Assembly: GCF_002914525.1 (NCBI RefSeq)
Contig: NZ_LODW01000059.1
Span: forward strand, 124,001-188,000
DNA length: 64,000 bases
Origin: Rhizobium hidalgonense
GTDB taxonomy: Bacteria > Pseudomonadota > Alphaproteobacteria > Rhizobiales > Rhizobiaceae
Direction of reading: 5' to 3'
The notes under the pieces were generated by a model. The model saw nothing but the letters and a program-made list of their open reading frames with translations, was not told the origin of the DNA and searched no databases. Each line of letters starts with the position of its first letter. Positions within the stretch are counted from its first letter, which is position 1. Position numbers and translations under genes: made by a program. Of this stretch, positions 1 to 8,415 are shown piece after piece.

Positions 1-533
1 TCGGTGCTGCCGAAGCCCAGCTTTACCCGTCGATCGCGCTTTCCGGCTCAATTTCGCCGAGCTGGGTCAAACCATCGGGCGCCAGCGGCGCCAGCCTGAC
101 CAGTTGGTCCTTCGGACCATCGCTCAACCTGCCGATCTTCGATGGCGGCAAATTGCGGGCCAATGTCAATATCGAGAAATCCGATGCCAGAACGCAATAT
201 CTGGCGTGGAAAGCGGCGGTGTTAAACGGTGTCGAAGAGGTCGAAAACGCGCTTTCGGCCGTTCGCCGTGACACGCAGAAGCTCGAGCCATTGCGCAGGC
301 AGGTAGAGACGTCGCAGGAATCGCTGGCGCTTTCGACCACGAGCTACAAGGACGGCGCCTCGTCGCTGCTCGACGTGCTGGACGCGCAGCGTTCGGTCTC
401 CGATGCTCAAGCAAGTCTTGCGGCCGCGGTGCAGCAGGTCGCCAAGGATTATGTCGATCTCTACGTCGCCATCGGCGCTGGTTACCTCGGGCCGGAGCAT
501 GCCGCTGCCAAGCCAACGGCAAAATCGGGCTGA
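1..533 (+). CDS. Outer-membrane efflux protein, TolC/NodT family (3' end only)
   Basis: An open frame enters from the left edge (first complete codon at base 3) and stops at 531-533, giving about 176 C-terminal residues. The segment shows the second half-repeat of an outer membrane factor: the strand entry AEAQLYPSIALSGS, the turn FGPSLNLPIFDGGKLRA, then a long heptad-rich helix with the typical LLDVLDAQRSVSDAQ stretch. Such proteins form the trimeric outer-membrane channel of tripartite RND or MFS exporters. The N-terminal part (lipobox, first repeat) and the partner pump genes lie outside the window. It converges on the operon ending at 551, 17 bases away. The family call is firm; the exported substrate cannot be told. 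Confidence 0.9.
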   Translation, partial: GAAEAQLYPSIALSGSISPSWVKPSGASGASLTSWSFGPSLNLPIFDGGKLRANVNIEKSDARTQYLAWKAAVLNGVEEVENALSAVRRDTQKLEPLRRQVETSQESLALSTTSYKDGASSLLDVLDAQRSVSDAQASLAAAVQQVAKDYVDLYVAIGAGYLGPEHAAAKPTAKSG

Positions 534-550
534 TTCGCCGTCACTTCGGC

Positions 551-1387
551 CTATCGCCCGGCGCTTTCCAGAAGGCGGAGCGCGAGCTTGAGATGCGGCA
601 AGTCGAGCATGCGCCCGTCAAGCTGGATGACGCCGGCGTCGGGCCGGGCGGCAAAGGCGGCGGCGACTTTCTCTGCCCAGGCGATTTCGGAAACGTCAGG
701 CGTGAAGGCGTGATTGATCGCTTCGACCTGGCTCGGATGGATGGCCATCATGCCTGAAAAGCCGTCGCGCCGGGCGCGGCCGACATAGGCGCTCAGACCC
801 TTGAGATCGCGGAAATCGGGATAGACGGTTTCGATCGCGGGAACGGCGGCGGCATGGGCCGCGAACAGCGTCAGCGAGCGCGCAAGTTCGTAAGGCGGGG
901 TATAACGGCCATCCGTCCTCCGCGCAGTCGTAGCCCCGATCGCGGCGGGCAGATCCTCGGCGCCCCAGGTCAGGCCGCAAAGGTTCGCCGAGACCTCCCG
1001 GTAGCTGCCGATCTCGAAGATCGCGGATGGCGTTTCGGTGGCGATCGGCAGGATGGGAATGGCTGGCGTCAGCGAGACTGCGAGTTTGCGCACGGAAGCG
1101 GCGCCCTCGGCCTTCGGCAACATGACGGCGAAGGGATGAAGGCCGCTGAGAGCGGCAAGGTCGGCTTCGAATTCGGGGGAGGTCAGGGGATTGATGCGGA
1201 TCAGGAGTGCGGTCTGGCCACCATAGCGGAGGACGAATTCGCGCACGGCCTCCCGTGCTCGCGGCTTGTTCGCTGGCGAAACCGAATCTTCCAGATCGAC
1301 AATGACGGCATCGGCGCCGGAGGCGAGCGCTTTTTCGAAACGCTCCGGCCGGTCGGCGGGCACGAAGAGCAACGAGCGCAGCCTCAT
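551..1387 (-). CDS. CitE-like HpcH/HpaI-family CoA-ester lyase
   Basis: 278 residues, a single TIM-barrel domain of the citrate lyase beta/malyl-CoA lyase superfamily. The N-terminus LRSLLFVPADRPERFEKA and the acidic metal-binding stretch VIVDLEDSV are diagnostic, with PKAEG after strand 4. The family cleaves 3-hydroxyacyl-CoA type C-C bonds (citramalyl-CoA, malyl-CoA, beta-methylmalyl-CoA). It is the last gene of the leucine operon: its ATG overlaps the stop of the MaoC gene (ATGA, 1384-1387), so the two are translationally coupled. I chose this start over an in-frame ATG 36 bases upstream because the conserved N-terminus begins here. In this operon an HMG-CoA lyase would be expected, so this protein may fill that step or handle a side product; inference only. 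Confidence 0.85.
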   Translation of the reverse strand: MRLRSLLFVPADRPERFEKALASGADAVIVDLEDSVSPANKPRAREAVREFVLRYGGQTALLIRINPLTSPEFEADLAALSGLHPFAVMLPKAEGAASVRKLAVSLTPAIPILPIATETPSAIFEIGSYREVSANLCGLTWGAEDLPAAIGATTARRTDGRYTPPYELARSLTLFAAHAAAVPAIETVYPDFRDLKGLSAYVGRARRDGFSGMMAIHPSQVEAINHAFTPDVSEIAWAEKVAAAFAARPDAGVIQLDGRMLDLPHLKLALRLLESAGR

Positions 1388-1839
1388 GACGGTTTCACCT
1401 TCAGCATCGCCGTGCGCAGGCACTGGCAGACGATCTCTTCACGCTGGTTCAACGTGACATGCCGGAAGGTGACGATACCGGCATCGGGGCGGGAGTTCGA
1501 GCGGCGCAGCTCTGTCACCTCGGTTTCCACCCGCAGCGTGTCGCCGATGAAGACCGGTTTCGGCATCGTCACCTTGTCATAGCCGAGATTGGCGACGAGC
1601 GTGCCGAGCGTGGTGTCGCCGACCGAAAGGCCGACGGTCAGCGCAAAGGTGAAGGTGCCGTTGACGACGATCCGGCCGAATTCGGTGCCGGCGGCATAAT
1701 CGGCATCGAGATGCAGCGGCTGCGGATTGTGGGATAGCGTCGTGAACAGCAGGTTGTCGGTCTCGGTAACCGTGCGACGGATTGCGTGGGCGATGCGGTC
1801 GCCGACCGTCCACTCGTCGAAATAGCGGCCGGCCATCAT
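1384..1839 (-). CDS. MaoC-family acyl-CoA hydratase/dehydratase
   Basis: 151 residues, a single hot-dog-fold MaoC domain. The hydratase-2-type active-site region is visible as NPQPLHLDADYAAG near residue 50, with the Asp/His environment of R-specific enoyl-CoA hydratases. It starts MMAGRYFDEW at an ATGA overlap with the upstream biotin carboxylase gene and ends in another ATGA overlap with the CitE-like lyase, so it is embedded in the leucine operon. The standard operon has a crotonase-fold methylglutaconyl-CoA hydratase (LiuC) at this step; none is present here, making this the best candidate for the hydration. MaoC-CitE pairs are also known from itaconyl-CoA hydratase/citramalyl-CoA lyase. 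The family is firm, the substrate is inferred. Confidence 0.85.
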   Translation of the reverse strand: MMAGRYFDEWTVGDRIAHAIRRTVTETDNLLFTTLSHNPQPLHLDADYAAGTEFGRIVVNGTFTFALTVGLSVGDTTLGTLVANLGYDKVTMPKPVFIGDTLRVETEVTELRRSNSRPDAGIVTFRHVTLNQREEIVCQCLRTAMLKVKPS

Positions 1840-3701
1840 GCCTCCTCCTTGATGACACTGATGACTAGCTGGTTTTCCGAGACCCTGGCCCCAGTGGAAA
1901 CCTGCAATTTTCCGACGATGCCGTCGAAGGGTGCGCGCAACGCATGTTCCATCTTCATCGCTTCCACCGTCAATAGACGGTCCCCCTTGGCGACAGGGTC
2001 GCCTTCGGCGACATCCACCGAGATGACGAGGCCTGGCATGGGCGAAAGGATCGCGCCGTCGCCCGCGCCGTGATTTGCCTCGATTTCGCCCGCATGGGGC
2101 AGGCCGATCGACCAGGCATTTCCCGCATCGAAAAGCACGGTCGCCTCGTCCATCTCGATAACGTTTGCTTCGAGATCGGCGCGCGCGCGTCCCCAATGGA
2201 GGTGACCGTCGATGCGCAGGCGCACGCGGCTGTCGCTTGGCCCGGCAATGCGGAAGCCGGCAAGTGCGGACCAGGGGTCGCCACACGTATCCTTCGAAAG
2301 TGCCGTGGCTGCCCTGTCGATGACCGTCTCGTCAGGCTCGCTTGTGACAAGGCTTTCGCCGTGGCGGTCGAGAAAGCCGGTATCGATGCGTGCGGCGCGA
2401 AAATCCGGATCGACGGCGATGCGGGCGAGCAGGCCGGCATTGGATCTGACCGGCCAGACCTCGATGCCGGTGCAGGCGGCTGCGAGCTTCGACAGTGCGG
2501 CCTCGCGGGTCGGTCCATGCGCAACGATCTTGGCGATCATCGGATCGTAGAAGGCGGTGATCTCATTGCCCTGTTCGACGCCGCTATCGACGCGGACCCT
2601 CGCCGGGAGTTTGAGATGTTCGAGCCGGCCGATCGAAGGCAGATAGCCCGCGGCGGGATTTTCGGCATAGAGCCGGGCTTCGAAGGCCCAGCCGTTGATG
2701 ACGATCTCGTCCTGGCTTTTCGGCAGCGGCTCGCCGCTCGCGACCTTCAGCTGCCAGAGCACCAGATCCTCGCCTGTTATGGCTTCTGTGACCGGATGCT
2801 CCACCTGCAGGCGCGTATTCATCTCCATGAACCAGATACGGTCGGGATGCAGGCCTTGAGAAGCGTCGGCGATGAATTCGATGGTGCCGGCGCCGACATA
2901 GTTCACCGCTTTTGCCGCTTTCACCGCCGCATCGCAGATCGCAGCGCGGGTGGCGGCATCGAGGCCGGGGGCAGGGGCCTCCTCGATGACCTTCTGGTGA
3001 CGGCGCTGCAGCGAACAATCGCGTTCGAAGAGGTGGACGCAGTTGCCGAACGTGTCGGCAAAGACCTGCACCTCGATATGGCGCGGATTGGCGATATAGC
3101 GTTCGATCAGGACGCGGTCGTCGCCGAAGGCGGCGGCTGCCTCGCGGCGGCAGGAGGCGAGAAGCTCGGCAAAATCCTGCGGGCGGTCGACGCGGCGCAT
3201 GCCCTTGCCGCCGCCGCCGGCAACCGCCTTGATGAGCACGGGATAACCGATGGCATCGGCCTCGGCCGCCAGTCTTGCTTCGCTCTGGTCCGGCCCGAGA
3301 TAGCCCGGGGTGACGGGCACGCCGGCTGCCTGCATCAGTTCCTTGGCGGCATCCTTAAGCCCCATCGCCCGGATGGCAGCCGGCGGCGCGCCGACCCAGA
3401 TGATTCCGGCCATCTCAACCGCTTCGGCAAATTCGGCATTTTCCGACAGGAAACCATAACCGGGATGGATGGCGGCAGCACCGGTTTTGCGGGCTGCTTC
3501 CAGGATGCGGTCCGGCGAGAGATAGCTTTCGCGAGCCAGGGAGGGGCCGATGGCGATTGCCTCGTCCGCTTCTCTCACGAAAGGCAAGCCGGCATCGGCT
3601 TCGGAATAAACGACGATCGTGCGGATGCCCGCAAGCTTTGCGGTGCGGATGATGCGGCGGGCGATTTCGCCCCGGTTGGCAATGAGCAGGCTTTCCATCA
3701 T
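1836..3701 (-). CDS. mccA: Methylcrotonyl-CoA carboxylase, biotin-carrying alpha subunit
   Basis: 621 residues. The N-terminal biotin carboxylase domain begins at ESLLIANRGEIARR; an ATP-grasp domain follows with the glycine-rich loop KAVAGGGGKGM and the metal-binding MEMNTRLQVEHPVTE. The C-terminal biotinyl domain carries EAMKMEH with the biotinylated lysine near residue 583. It carboxylates biotin with ATP and bicarbonate for the beta subunit encoded just upstream (3710-5320). The start is the first of two adjacent ATG codons, because a GAGG-type ribosome site lies about 6 bases ahead. It overlaps the next gene by ATGA. Propionyl- or geranyl-CoA carboxylase alpha subunits look alike; the isovaleryl-CoA dehydrogenase neighbour argues for methylcrotonyl-CoA. 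Confidence 0.9.
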   Translation of the reverse strand: MMESLLIANRGEIARRIIRTAKLAGIRTIVVYSEADAGLPFVREADEAIAIGPSLARESYLSPDRILEAARKTGAAAIHPGYGFLSENAEFAEAVEMAGIIWVGAPPAAIRAMGLKDAAKELMQAAGVPVTPGYLGPDQSEARLAAEADAIGYPVLIKAVAGGGGKGMRRVDRPQDFAELLASCRREAAAAFGDDRVLIERYIANPRHIEVQVFADTFGNCVHLFERDCSLQRRHQKVIEEAPAPGLDAATRAAICDAAVKAAKAVNYVGAGTIEFIADASQGLHPDRIWFMEMNTRLQVEHPVTEAITGEDLVLWQLKVASGEPLPKSQDEIVINGWAFEARLYAENPAAGYLPSIGRLEHLKLPARVRVDSGVEQGNEITAFYDPMIAKIVAHGPTREAALSKLAAACTGIEVWPVRSNAGLLARIAVDPDFRAARIDTGFLDRHGESLVTSEPDETVIDRAATALSKDTCGDPWSALAGFRIAGPSDSRVRLRIDGHLHWGRARADLEANVIEMDEATVLFDAGNAWSIGLPHAGEIEANHGAGDGAILSPMPGLVISVDVAEGDPVAKGDRLLTVEAMKMEHALRAPFDGIVGKLQVSTGARVSENQLVISVIKEEA

Positions 3702-3709
3702 ATCGCGCC

Positions 3710-5320
3710 TCACATCCGGAACAGGCCGAAGCGCGGCCCTTTCGGGATCGGCGTATTCAGGCAGGCGGAAAAGGCAAGACCCAGCACATCGCGCGTCTGG
3801 CGCGGGTCGATGATGCCGTCGTCCCAGAGGCGGGCGGTGGCATAATAGGGATTGCCCTCCGCCTCGTAGCCGGCGCGGATCGGCGCCTTGAAGGCCTTCT
3901 CGTCGCCAACAGGCCAGTTCTCGCCGCGCGCCTCCATTGCGTCGCGGCGGATGGTGGCGAGAACGGAGGCCGCCTGTTCGCCGCCCATGACGCTGATGCG
4001 GCTGTTCGGCCAGGTAAAGAGGAAACGCGGGCGATAGGCGCGGCCGCACATGCCGTAATTGCCGGCGCCGAAGCTGCCGCCGATGATGACGGTGACCTTC
4101 GGCACGGTCGCGGTGGCGACCGCCGTCACCAGCTTTGCCCCATCCTTGGCGATGCCGCCCGCCTCATAGCGGCCGCCGACCATGAAGCCGGAGATATTCT
4201 GCAGAAAGAGCAGCGGCACCCGGCGCTGACAGGCGAGCTCGATGAAATGCGCGCCCTTCAGCGCACTTTCGGAAAACAGCACGCCGTTATTGGCGATGAC
4301 GGCAACCGGCATGCCCCAGATGCGGGCGAAGCCGCAGATGAGCGTTGTGCCGTAGAGCGGTTTGAACTCATGCAGTTCCGAGCCGTCGACGATCCGGCCG
4401 ATCACCTCGCGCACGTCATAGGGCGAGCGCACGTCATCGGGGATGAGGCCGTGGAGATCCTCGGGATCGAGTTTCGGCGGCCGCGGAGGCTGGATGTCGA
4501 TATCGACCGATTTCACGCTGTTGAGGCTGGCGACGATATCGCGCACGAGGAGCAGCGCATGTTCGTCGTTCTCGGCGACATGATCGACGACGCCGGAGCG
4601 GCGGCCATGGGTTTCGGCGCCGCCGAGTTCTTCGGCCGAGATGATCTCGCCGGTGGCGGCTTTGACCAGCGGCGGGCCGGCGAGGAAGATCGTGCCCTGA
4701 TTGCGCACGATCACCGTTTCATCAGACATGGCCGGCACATAGGCGCCGCCGGCCGTGCAGCTTCCCATGACGCAGGCAATCTGCGGAATGCCTTCGGCCG
4801 ACATCTGCGCCTGGTTGTAGAAGATCGCGCCGAAATGATCGCGGTCGGGAAAGACTTCAGCCTGATGCGGAAGATTGGCGCCGCCGCTATCGACCAGGTA
4901 GATACAGGGCAGCCGGTTCTGCAGGGCGATCTCCTGCGCCCTGAGATGTTTCTTCACCGTCAGGGGGTAATAAGCGCCGCCCTTTACCGTCGCGTCATTG
5001 GCAACGATCATCACCTCGCGGCCGGATACGCGGCCGATGCCAGCGATGATGCCGGCGCCGGGCGCCTCGTCGCCGTACATGCCGTTGGCCGCCAGCGTGC
5101 CGATCTCCAGGAAGGGGCTGCCGGCATCGAGAAGCAACTGGATGCGGTCGCGCGGCAGGAGCTTGCCTTTGCCGGTGTGGCGTTCGCGCGCCGTCGGCGA
5201 TCCGCCCTCGCGCGCCTTTGCCGAACGGTCTTGGAGTTCGGCGACGAGGGCTCGATTCTTGGCTGTGTTGGCTTGGAAGCTTTCGCTGTCGCGGTCGATC
5301 GCCGTCGAAATCACGGTCAT
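3710..5320 (-). CDS. mccB: Methylcrotonyl-CoA carboxylase, carboxyltransferase beta subunit
   Basis: 536 residues, with two crotonase-like carboxyltransferase halves. The N-terminus contains ARERHTGKGKLLPRDRI, the conserved entry of acyl-CoA carboxylase beta subunits. Oxyanion-type loops appear as VMGSCTAGGAYVPAMSDE and GGSFGAGNYGMCGRA, the latter characteristic of the methylcrotonyl-CoA enzymes. It transfers CO2 from biotin on MccA to 3-methylcrotonyl-CoA, giving 3-methylglutaconyl-CoA. Its start overlaps the stop of isovaleryl-CoA dehydrogenase (ATGA, 5317-5320) and mccA follows after 8 bases, so the order is substrate-forming dehydrogenase then carboxylase, as in liu operons. Confidence 0.92.
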   Translation of the reverse strand: MTVISTAIDRDSESFQANTAKNRALVAELQDRSAKAREGGSPTARERHTGKGKLLPRDRIQLLLDAGSPFLEIGTLAANGMYGDEAPGAGIIAGIGRVSGREVMIVANDATVKGGAYYPLTVKKHLRAQEIALQNRLPCIYLVDSGGANLPHQAEVFPDRDHFGAIFYNQAQMSAEGIPQIACVMGSCTAGGAYVPAMSDETVIVRNQGTIFLAGPPLVKAATGEIISAEELGGAETHGRRSGVVDHVAENDEHALLLVRDIVASLNSVKSVDIDIQPPRPPKLDPEDLHGLIPDDVRSPYDVREVIGRIVDGSELHEFKPLYGTTLICGFARIWGMPVAVIANNGVLFSESALKGAHFIELACQRRVPLLFLQNISGFMVGGRYEAGGIAKDGAKLVTAVATATVPKVTVIIGGSFGAGNYGMCGRAYRPRFLFTWPNSRISVMGGEQAASVLATIRRDAMEARGENWPVGDEKAFKAPIRAGYEAEGNPYYATARLWDDGIIDPRQTRDVLGLAFSACLNTPIPKGPRFGLFRM

Positions 5321-6462
5321 GATGCGATGAGCTCCCGGCCGATGAGATAGCGGCGGATTTCATTCGTGCCGGCGCCGATATCATACAGCTTCGCATCGCG
5401 TAAAAAGCGCTCGACCGGCCACTCCTTGGTATAACCGGCCCCGCCGAGCGCCTGGATCGCCTCCAGCGACACTTTGACGGCATTCTCGCTGGCAAAGAGG
5501 ATCGCGGCCGCCGCATCCGTGCGCGTCGTGCGGCCGGCATCGCAGGCCCGGGCGACGGAATAGACATAGGCGCGCGCCGAATTCAGCGCGACATACATGT
5601 CGGCGATCTTGGCCTGCATCAGCTGGAAATCGCCGATCGCTTTGCCGAACTGCTTGCGATCGCGCACATAGGGCAGCACGACATCGAGGCAGGCCTGCAT
5701 GATGCCGAGCGGACCGCCAGCAAGCACCGTGCGCTCGTAGTCGAGGCCGGACATCAGGATTTTCACGCCTTCTCCCTCCCGGCCCATCAGCGCCTCGGCC
5801 GGCACCTCGCTATCCTCGAAGACCAGCTCGGCAGTGTCGCTGCCGCGCATGCCGAGCTTGGAGAGCTTTTTCGAGACGCTGAAACCGGGCAGGCCTTTTT
5901 CGATGATGAAGGCGGAGATGCCTTTCGCGCCGGCGGCCGGATCGGTCTTGGCGTAGACGACGAGCACATCGGCATGCGGCGCATTGGTGATCCAGAACTT
6001 GGTGCCGTTCAGGATATAGCGGTCTCCCTTTGGCTCGGCACGCAGTCGCATCGAGACGACATCCGAACCGGCGCCGGCCTCGGACATGGCAAGCGAGCCG
6101 ACATGTTCGCCGGAGATCAGCTTCGGCAGGTAGTGGCGTTTCTGCTCCGTCGAGGCCCAACGGCGGATCTGGTTGACGCAGAGATTGGAATGCGCGCCGT
6201 AGCTAAGACCCACCGAGGCCGAGGCGCGCGAGACTTCCTCCATGGCGACGACATGCTCGAGATAACCGAGACCGGCGCCGCCGAACTCTTCCTCGACGGT
6301 GATGCCATGCAGGCCGAGTGCGCCCATTTCGGGCCAGATCTGGCGCGGAAACGTGTTGCTTTCGTCGATTTCCGCAGCCAGCGGAGCAATCTGATCGGCA
6401 GCAAATCGCGCCGTCGTTTCACGGATCGCGTCCGCAGTTTCCCCGAGCGAGAAATCAAACAT
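5317..6462 (-). CDS. ivd: Isovaleryl-CoA dehydrogenase
   Basis: 381 residues, a full acyl-CoA dehydrogenase. The stretch LDYERTVLAGGPLG near residue 240 is the signature of isovaleryl-CoA dehydrogenases and carries their displaced catalytic glutamate. Other family marks are MSEAGAGSDVVSM and, at the end, GAGTNEIRRYLIGREL. The enzyme is a flavoprotein that oxidises isovaleryl-CoA from leucine to 3-methylcrotonyl-CoA. The start is set by a strong GGGAGGA ribosome site 5-6 bases ahead of an ATG; a longer in-frame extension upstream has no family similarity. It is the first gene of the minus-strand operon ivd-mccB-mccA-maoC-citE. Its promoter must lie in the 136 bases shared with the divergent antitoxin gene. 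Confidence 0.93.
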   Translation of the reverse strand: MFDFSLGETADAIRETTARFAADQIAPLAAEIDESNTFPRQIWPEMGALGLHGITVEEEFGGAGLGYLEHVVAMEEVSRASASVGLSYGAHSNLCVNQIRRWASTEQKRHYLPKLISGEHVGSLAMSEAGAGSDVVSMRLRAEPKGDRYILNGTKFWITNAPHADVLVVYAKTDPAAGAKGISAFIIEKGLPGFSVSKKLSKLGMRGSDTAELVFEDSEVPAEALMGREGEGVKILMSGLDYERTVLAGGPLGIMQACLDVVLPYVRDRKQFGKAIGDFQLMQAKIADMYVALNSARAYVYSVARACDAGRTTRTDAAAAILFASENAVKVSLEAIQALGGAGYTKEWPVERFLRDAKLYDIGAGTNEIRRYLIGRELIAS

Positions 6463-6554
6463 GGCACTCCTCCCGCTGAAATATGTAGCGCGGGTTGCGA
6501 AAGGTTCAAAGTGCCTCGGAAGGAGGTGTGCAAGAACTCTGTTTTCTTGAAAAC

Positions 6555-6578
6555 ATGGAAAACATGGAATATATGGAA
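6555..6578 (+). promoter_or_regulatory. Three 9-bp-spaced ATGGAA direct repeats, candidate antitoxin operator
   Basis: ATGGAA occurs at 6555, 6564 and 6573, exactly 9 bp apart, inside the AT-rich divergent region between ivd and the antitoxin gene. Phd/YefM antitoxins repress their own promoters through short repeated sites, so an operator role is a reasonable inference. The antitoxin start codon is 21 bases downstream. Binding has not been shown. Confidence 0.45.
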
Positions 6579-6598
6579 ATAACGTGGGAGATTTTATC

Positions 6599-6859
6599 AT
6601 GCGACAGTTCACGACAGGGGATCTCAACAAGCAGGTCGGCGACGTTACCGATGCTGCGAGCCGCGAACCGATCGTTCTCACCCGGCATAACAAGCCGCGT
6701 TTCGTGCTGATGAGCTATGAGCACTACGAACGGATGCGTAGCGGCATGGATCCGCGTCGCGCCCATACTACCTCGGAGATGCCGGATGAGCATGCCGAAT
6801 TGTTCGGTGAGTCGATCGAGCGACTGGCACAGGGCGAAGGCTACGACGATGAGCCATGA
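6599..6859 (+). CDS. Phd/YefM-type antitoxin
   Basis: 86 residues. The N-terminal dimerisation/DNA-binding domain reads FTTGDLNKQVGDVTDAA, then the hallmark EPIVLTRHNKPRFVLMSYE of Phd/YefM proteins. The C-terminal 30 residues are acidic and poorly ordered, as expected for the toxin-neutralising tail. The ATG at 6599 is preceded by GGGAG at 8 bases; a GTG 15 bases upstream overlaps that site and is rejected. The stop overlaps the toxin start by 11 bases. It probably binds the 9-bp-spaced repeats just upstream and represses the pair. Confidence 0.88.
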   Translation: MRQFTTGDLNKQVGDVTDAASREPIVLTRHNKPRFVLMSYEHYERMRSGMDPRRAHTTSEMPDEHAELFGESIERLAQGEGYDDEP

Positions 6860-7268
6860 GTTTCGCCCCGGTGAGGTGATAAGCTATCCTTATCTCTGGG
6901 CATGGCAGCAGCAACGCGGCGAGACAGAAGGACGAAAACCGCGACCGGTCTGTATCGTGATCGCAATTCGTAGTGCGCGTGACGGAAATACGCACCTTGT
7001 GCTCCTGGCAATTACCACGCAGCCGCCGCAGGCGGGGAGAATTGCCCTTGAAATTCCCGATATCGAGCGTCGGCGGGCCGGCCTTGGAGATCTCAAGCAG
7101 AGCTGGATCGTCGTAGACGAATACAATTACGATATCGTCGAGCACTCCTGGTACATCGAGCCCTATCAGGCAGTCCTCGGTCGCTTCAGCAAATCCTTCG
7201 TGATGAAAATTGCCGCGTTGTTCGCAAAAGTGCGAAGTCAATCGGGTCAAGTTAAGCGGTTCGACTGA
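6849..7268 (+). CDS. PemK/MazF-like toxin partner
   Basis: 139 residues starting MSHEFRPGEVISYPYLWAW. A PG-[DE]-[IV] beta-strand start, a conserved GRKPRPVCIVI strand and an internal LLAITTQPP strand resemble PemK/MazF/CcdB-fold toxins, which are often mRNA-cleaving ribonucleases. It starts 11 bases inside the antitoxin gene in another frame, typical coupling of antitoxin then toxin. A longer in-frame extension upstream runs inside the antitoxin gene and is rejected. It ends tail-to-tail with the AraC gene, 2 bases apart. The fold assignment comes from short motifs; that it is the toxin follows mainly from the gene pair. Confidence 0.72.
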   Translation: MSHEFRPGEVISYPYLWAWQQQRGETEGRKPRPVCIVIAIRSARDGNTHLVLLAITTQPPQAGRIALEIPDIERRRAGLGDLKQSWIVVDEYNYDIVEHSWYIEPYQAVLGRFSKSFVMKIAALFAKVRSQSGQVKRFD

Positions 7269-7270
7269 CC

Positions 7271-8278
7271 CTACGATAGATTCTCTGCTTCCTCTCGCCG
7301 GAAAGTCTCAGGGCTCTTGCCCACCCATTTCCGGAAGGCTCGAAAGAAGGCACTGGGTTCGGAATAGCCGAGTTGCACGGCGATCTCGCCGATCGTTTTC
7401 GAGGTATTCAGCAGCAGTTCGACGGCGAGGTCCCGGCGGATGTCGTCCTTTATGGCGGCATAGCTTTGTCCCTCGTCGTGCAGACGGTGGCGCAGCGTCG
7501 AGGGCGGCATGCGCATGTCGGCGGCGAGTTCGGCGAAGCTGCGCCACGTGGCCGGCGTCACCTGGTTCAATCGCCGGCGGACGGCGGCGGCGATGCCGGC
7601 ATCGTAGCGGTAGCGCACCAGAATATTGGCGGGCGCGCCGCGCAGGAACTGTTTCAACGCCAGCTCGCTGCGTGAAATCGGTAGGTCGAGCAGGGCGCTG
7701 TCGAAGCCGAGCCGGCTGACCGGTTGCGAGAAGCGTACTGGTGCGCCGAAGAAAAGCCGGTAGTCGGCGCCTTGCTTCGGCTCGGCGCAGCAAAAATCGA
7801 CGAGCCGGATCGGAATGCGCCGGCCGACCAGCCAGCAGGTGATCCCGTGCAGGATGATCCAGTAGGTGCGGTAGGCGAAAGCCGAGCGCGGGCCGCCGGC
7901 ATCCTGGAGCTCGACCTCGGCGAGGCCGTCGCGAATGACGAGCCTGCCGCAGGGGTCGTCGAGCACGACATCGAGGAAGCGCAGCGCCCGGCGCAGCGCA
8001 TGACCGAGCGTCGGTGCATGCAGCACGCAATGGCAAAGCAGCGTGAAGCTGCCGCTGCGCATCGGACGGCAGCCCATGCCGAAGAATTCATCATCGAGTT
8101 CGGCGGCGATCGCCAGCCAGAGCGCGCCATAGGTTTCCGCCGAAACCGGCTGGTCGATGACGACCGGCAGCCCAACGCGGTCAAGGATCGGTTCCGTCGG
8201 CTTGCCCAGCCGCCGCAGGCTGTCGAGCGCCTCCTCGACAAAGCCCGGTGCGATCATCCGTCGCTCGATCTCGGCCAT
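7271..8278 (-). CDS. AraC-family regulator of the adjacent branched-chain catabolic operon
   Basis: 335 residues. The N-terminal two thirds match the arabinose-binding-like domain of OruR/ArgR-type AraC proteins (SGSFTLLCHCVLHAPTLGHA around residue 80). The C-terminal 100 residues hold two helix-turn-helix motifs, the second at IGEIAVQLGYSEPSAFFRAF. The ATG at 8278 is preferred because GTGAGG lies 6 bases upstream; a TTG 63 bases further out is possible. It is divergent from the SDR-thiolase-dehydrogenase-BCKDH operon across 137 bases, so it most likely senses a branched-chain metabolite and activates that operon. The effector is unknown. Confidence 0.85.
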   Translation of the reverse strand: MAEIERRMIAPGFVEEALDSLRRLGKPTEPILDRVGLPVVIDQPVSAETYGALWLAIAAELDDEFFGMGCRPMRSGSFTLLCHCVLHAPTLGHALRRALRFLDVVLDDPCGRLVIRDGLAEVELQDAGGPRSAFAYRTYWIILHGITCWLVGRRIPIRLVDFCCAEPKQGADYRLFFGAPVRFSQPVSRLGFDSALLDLPISRSELALKQFLRGAPANILVRYRYDAGIAAAVRRRLNQVTPATWRSFAELAADMRMPPSTLRHRLHDEGQSYAAIKDDIRRDLAVELLLNTSKTIGEIAVQLGYSEPSAFFRAFRKWVGKSPETFRREEAENLS

Positions 8279-8415
8279 ATCAAACCTCACGCTATGGCAA
8301 AACTGGCCGAAATAATGGAGCACTTCTGTCATCGCTTGCAATAGGCGGAGTGAATAAAATCATCTCTGCCGGTTGCGCTTCGAGGAGGGCATGGCCGGCG
8401 GGGAGGAACAGATTG

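Noticed and set aside
2070..3845. A 591-codon plus-strand frame opposite mccA
   Set aside because: Mirror of the biotin carboxylase gene; composition is antisense-like and no domain is visible.
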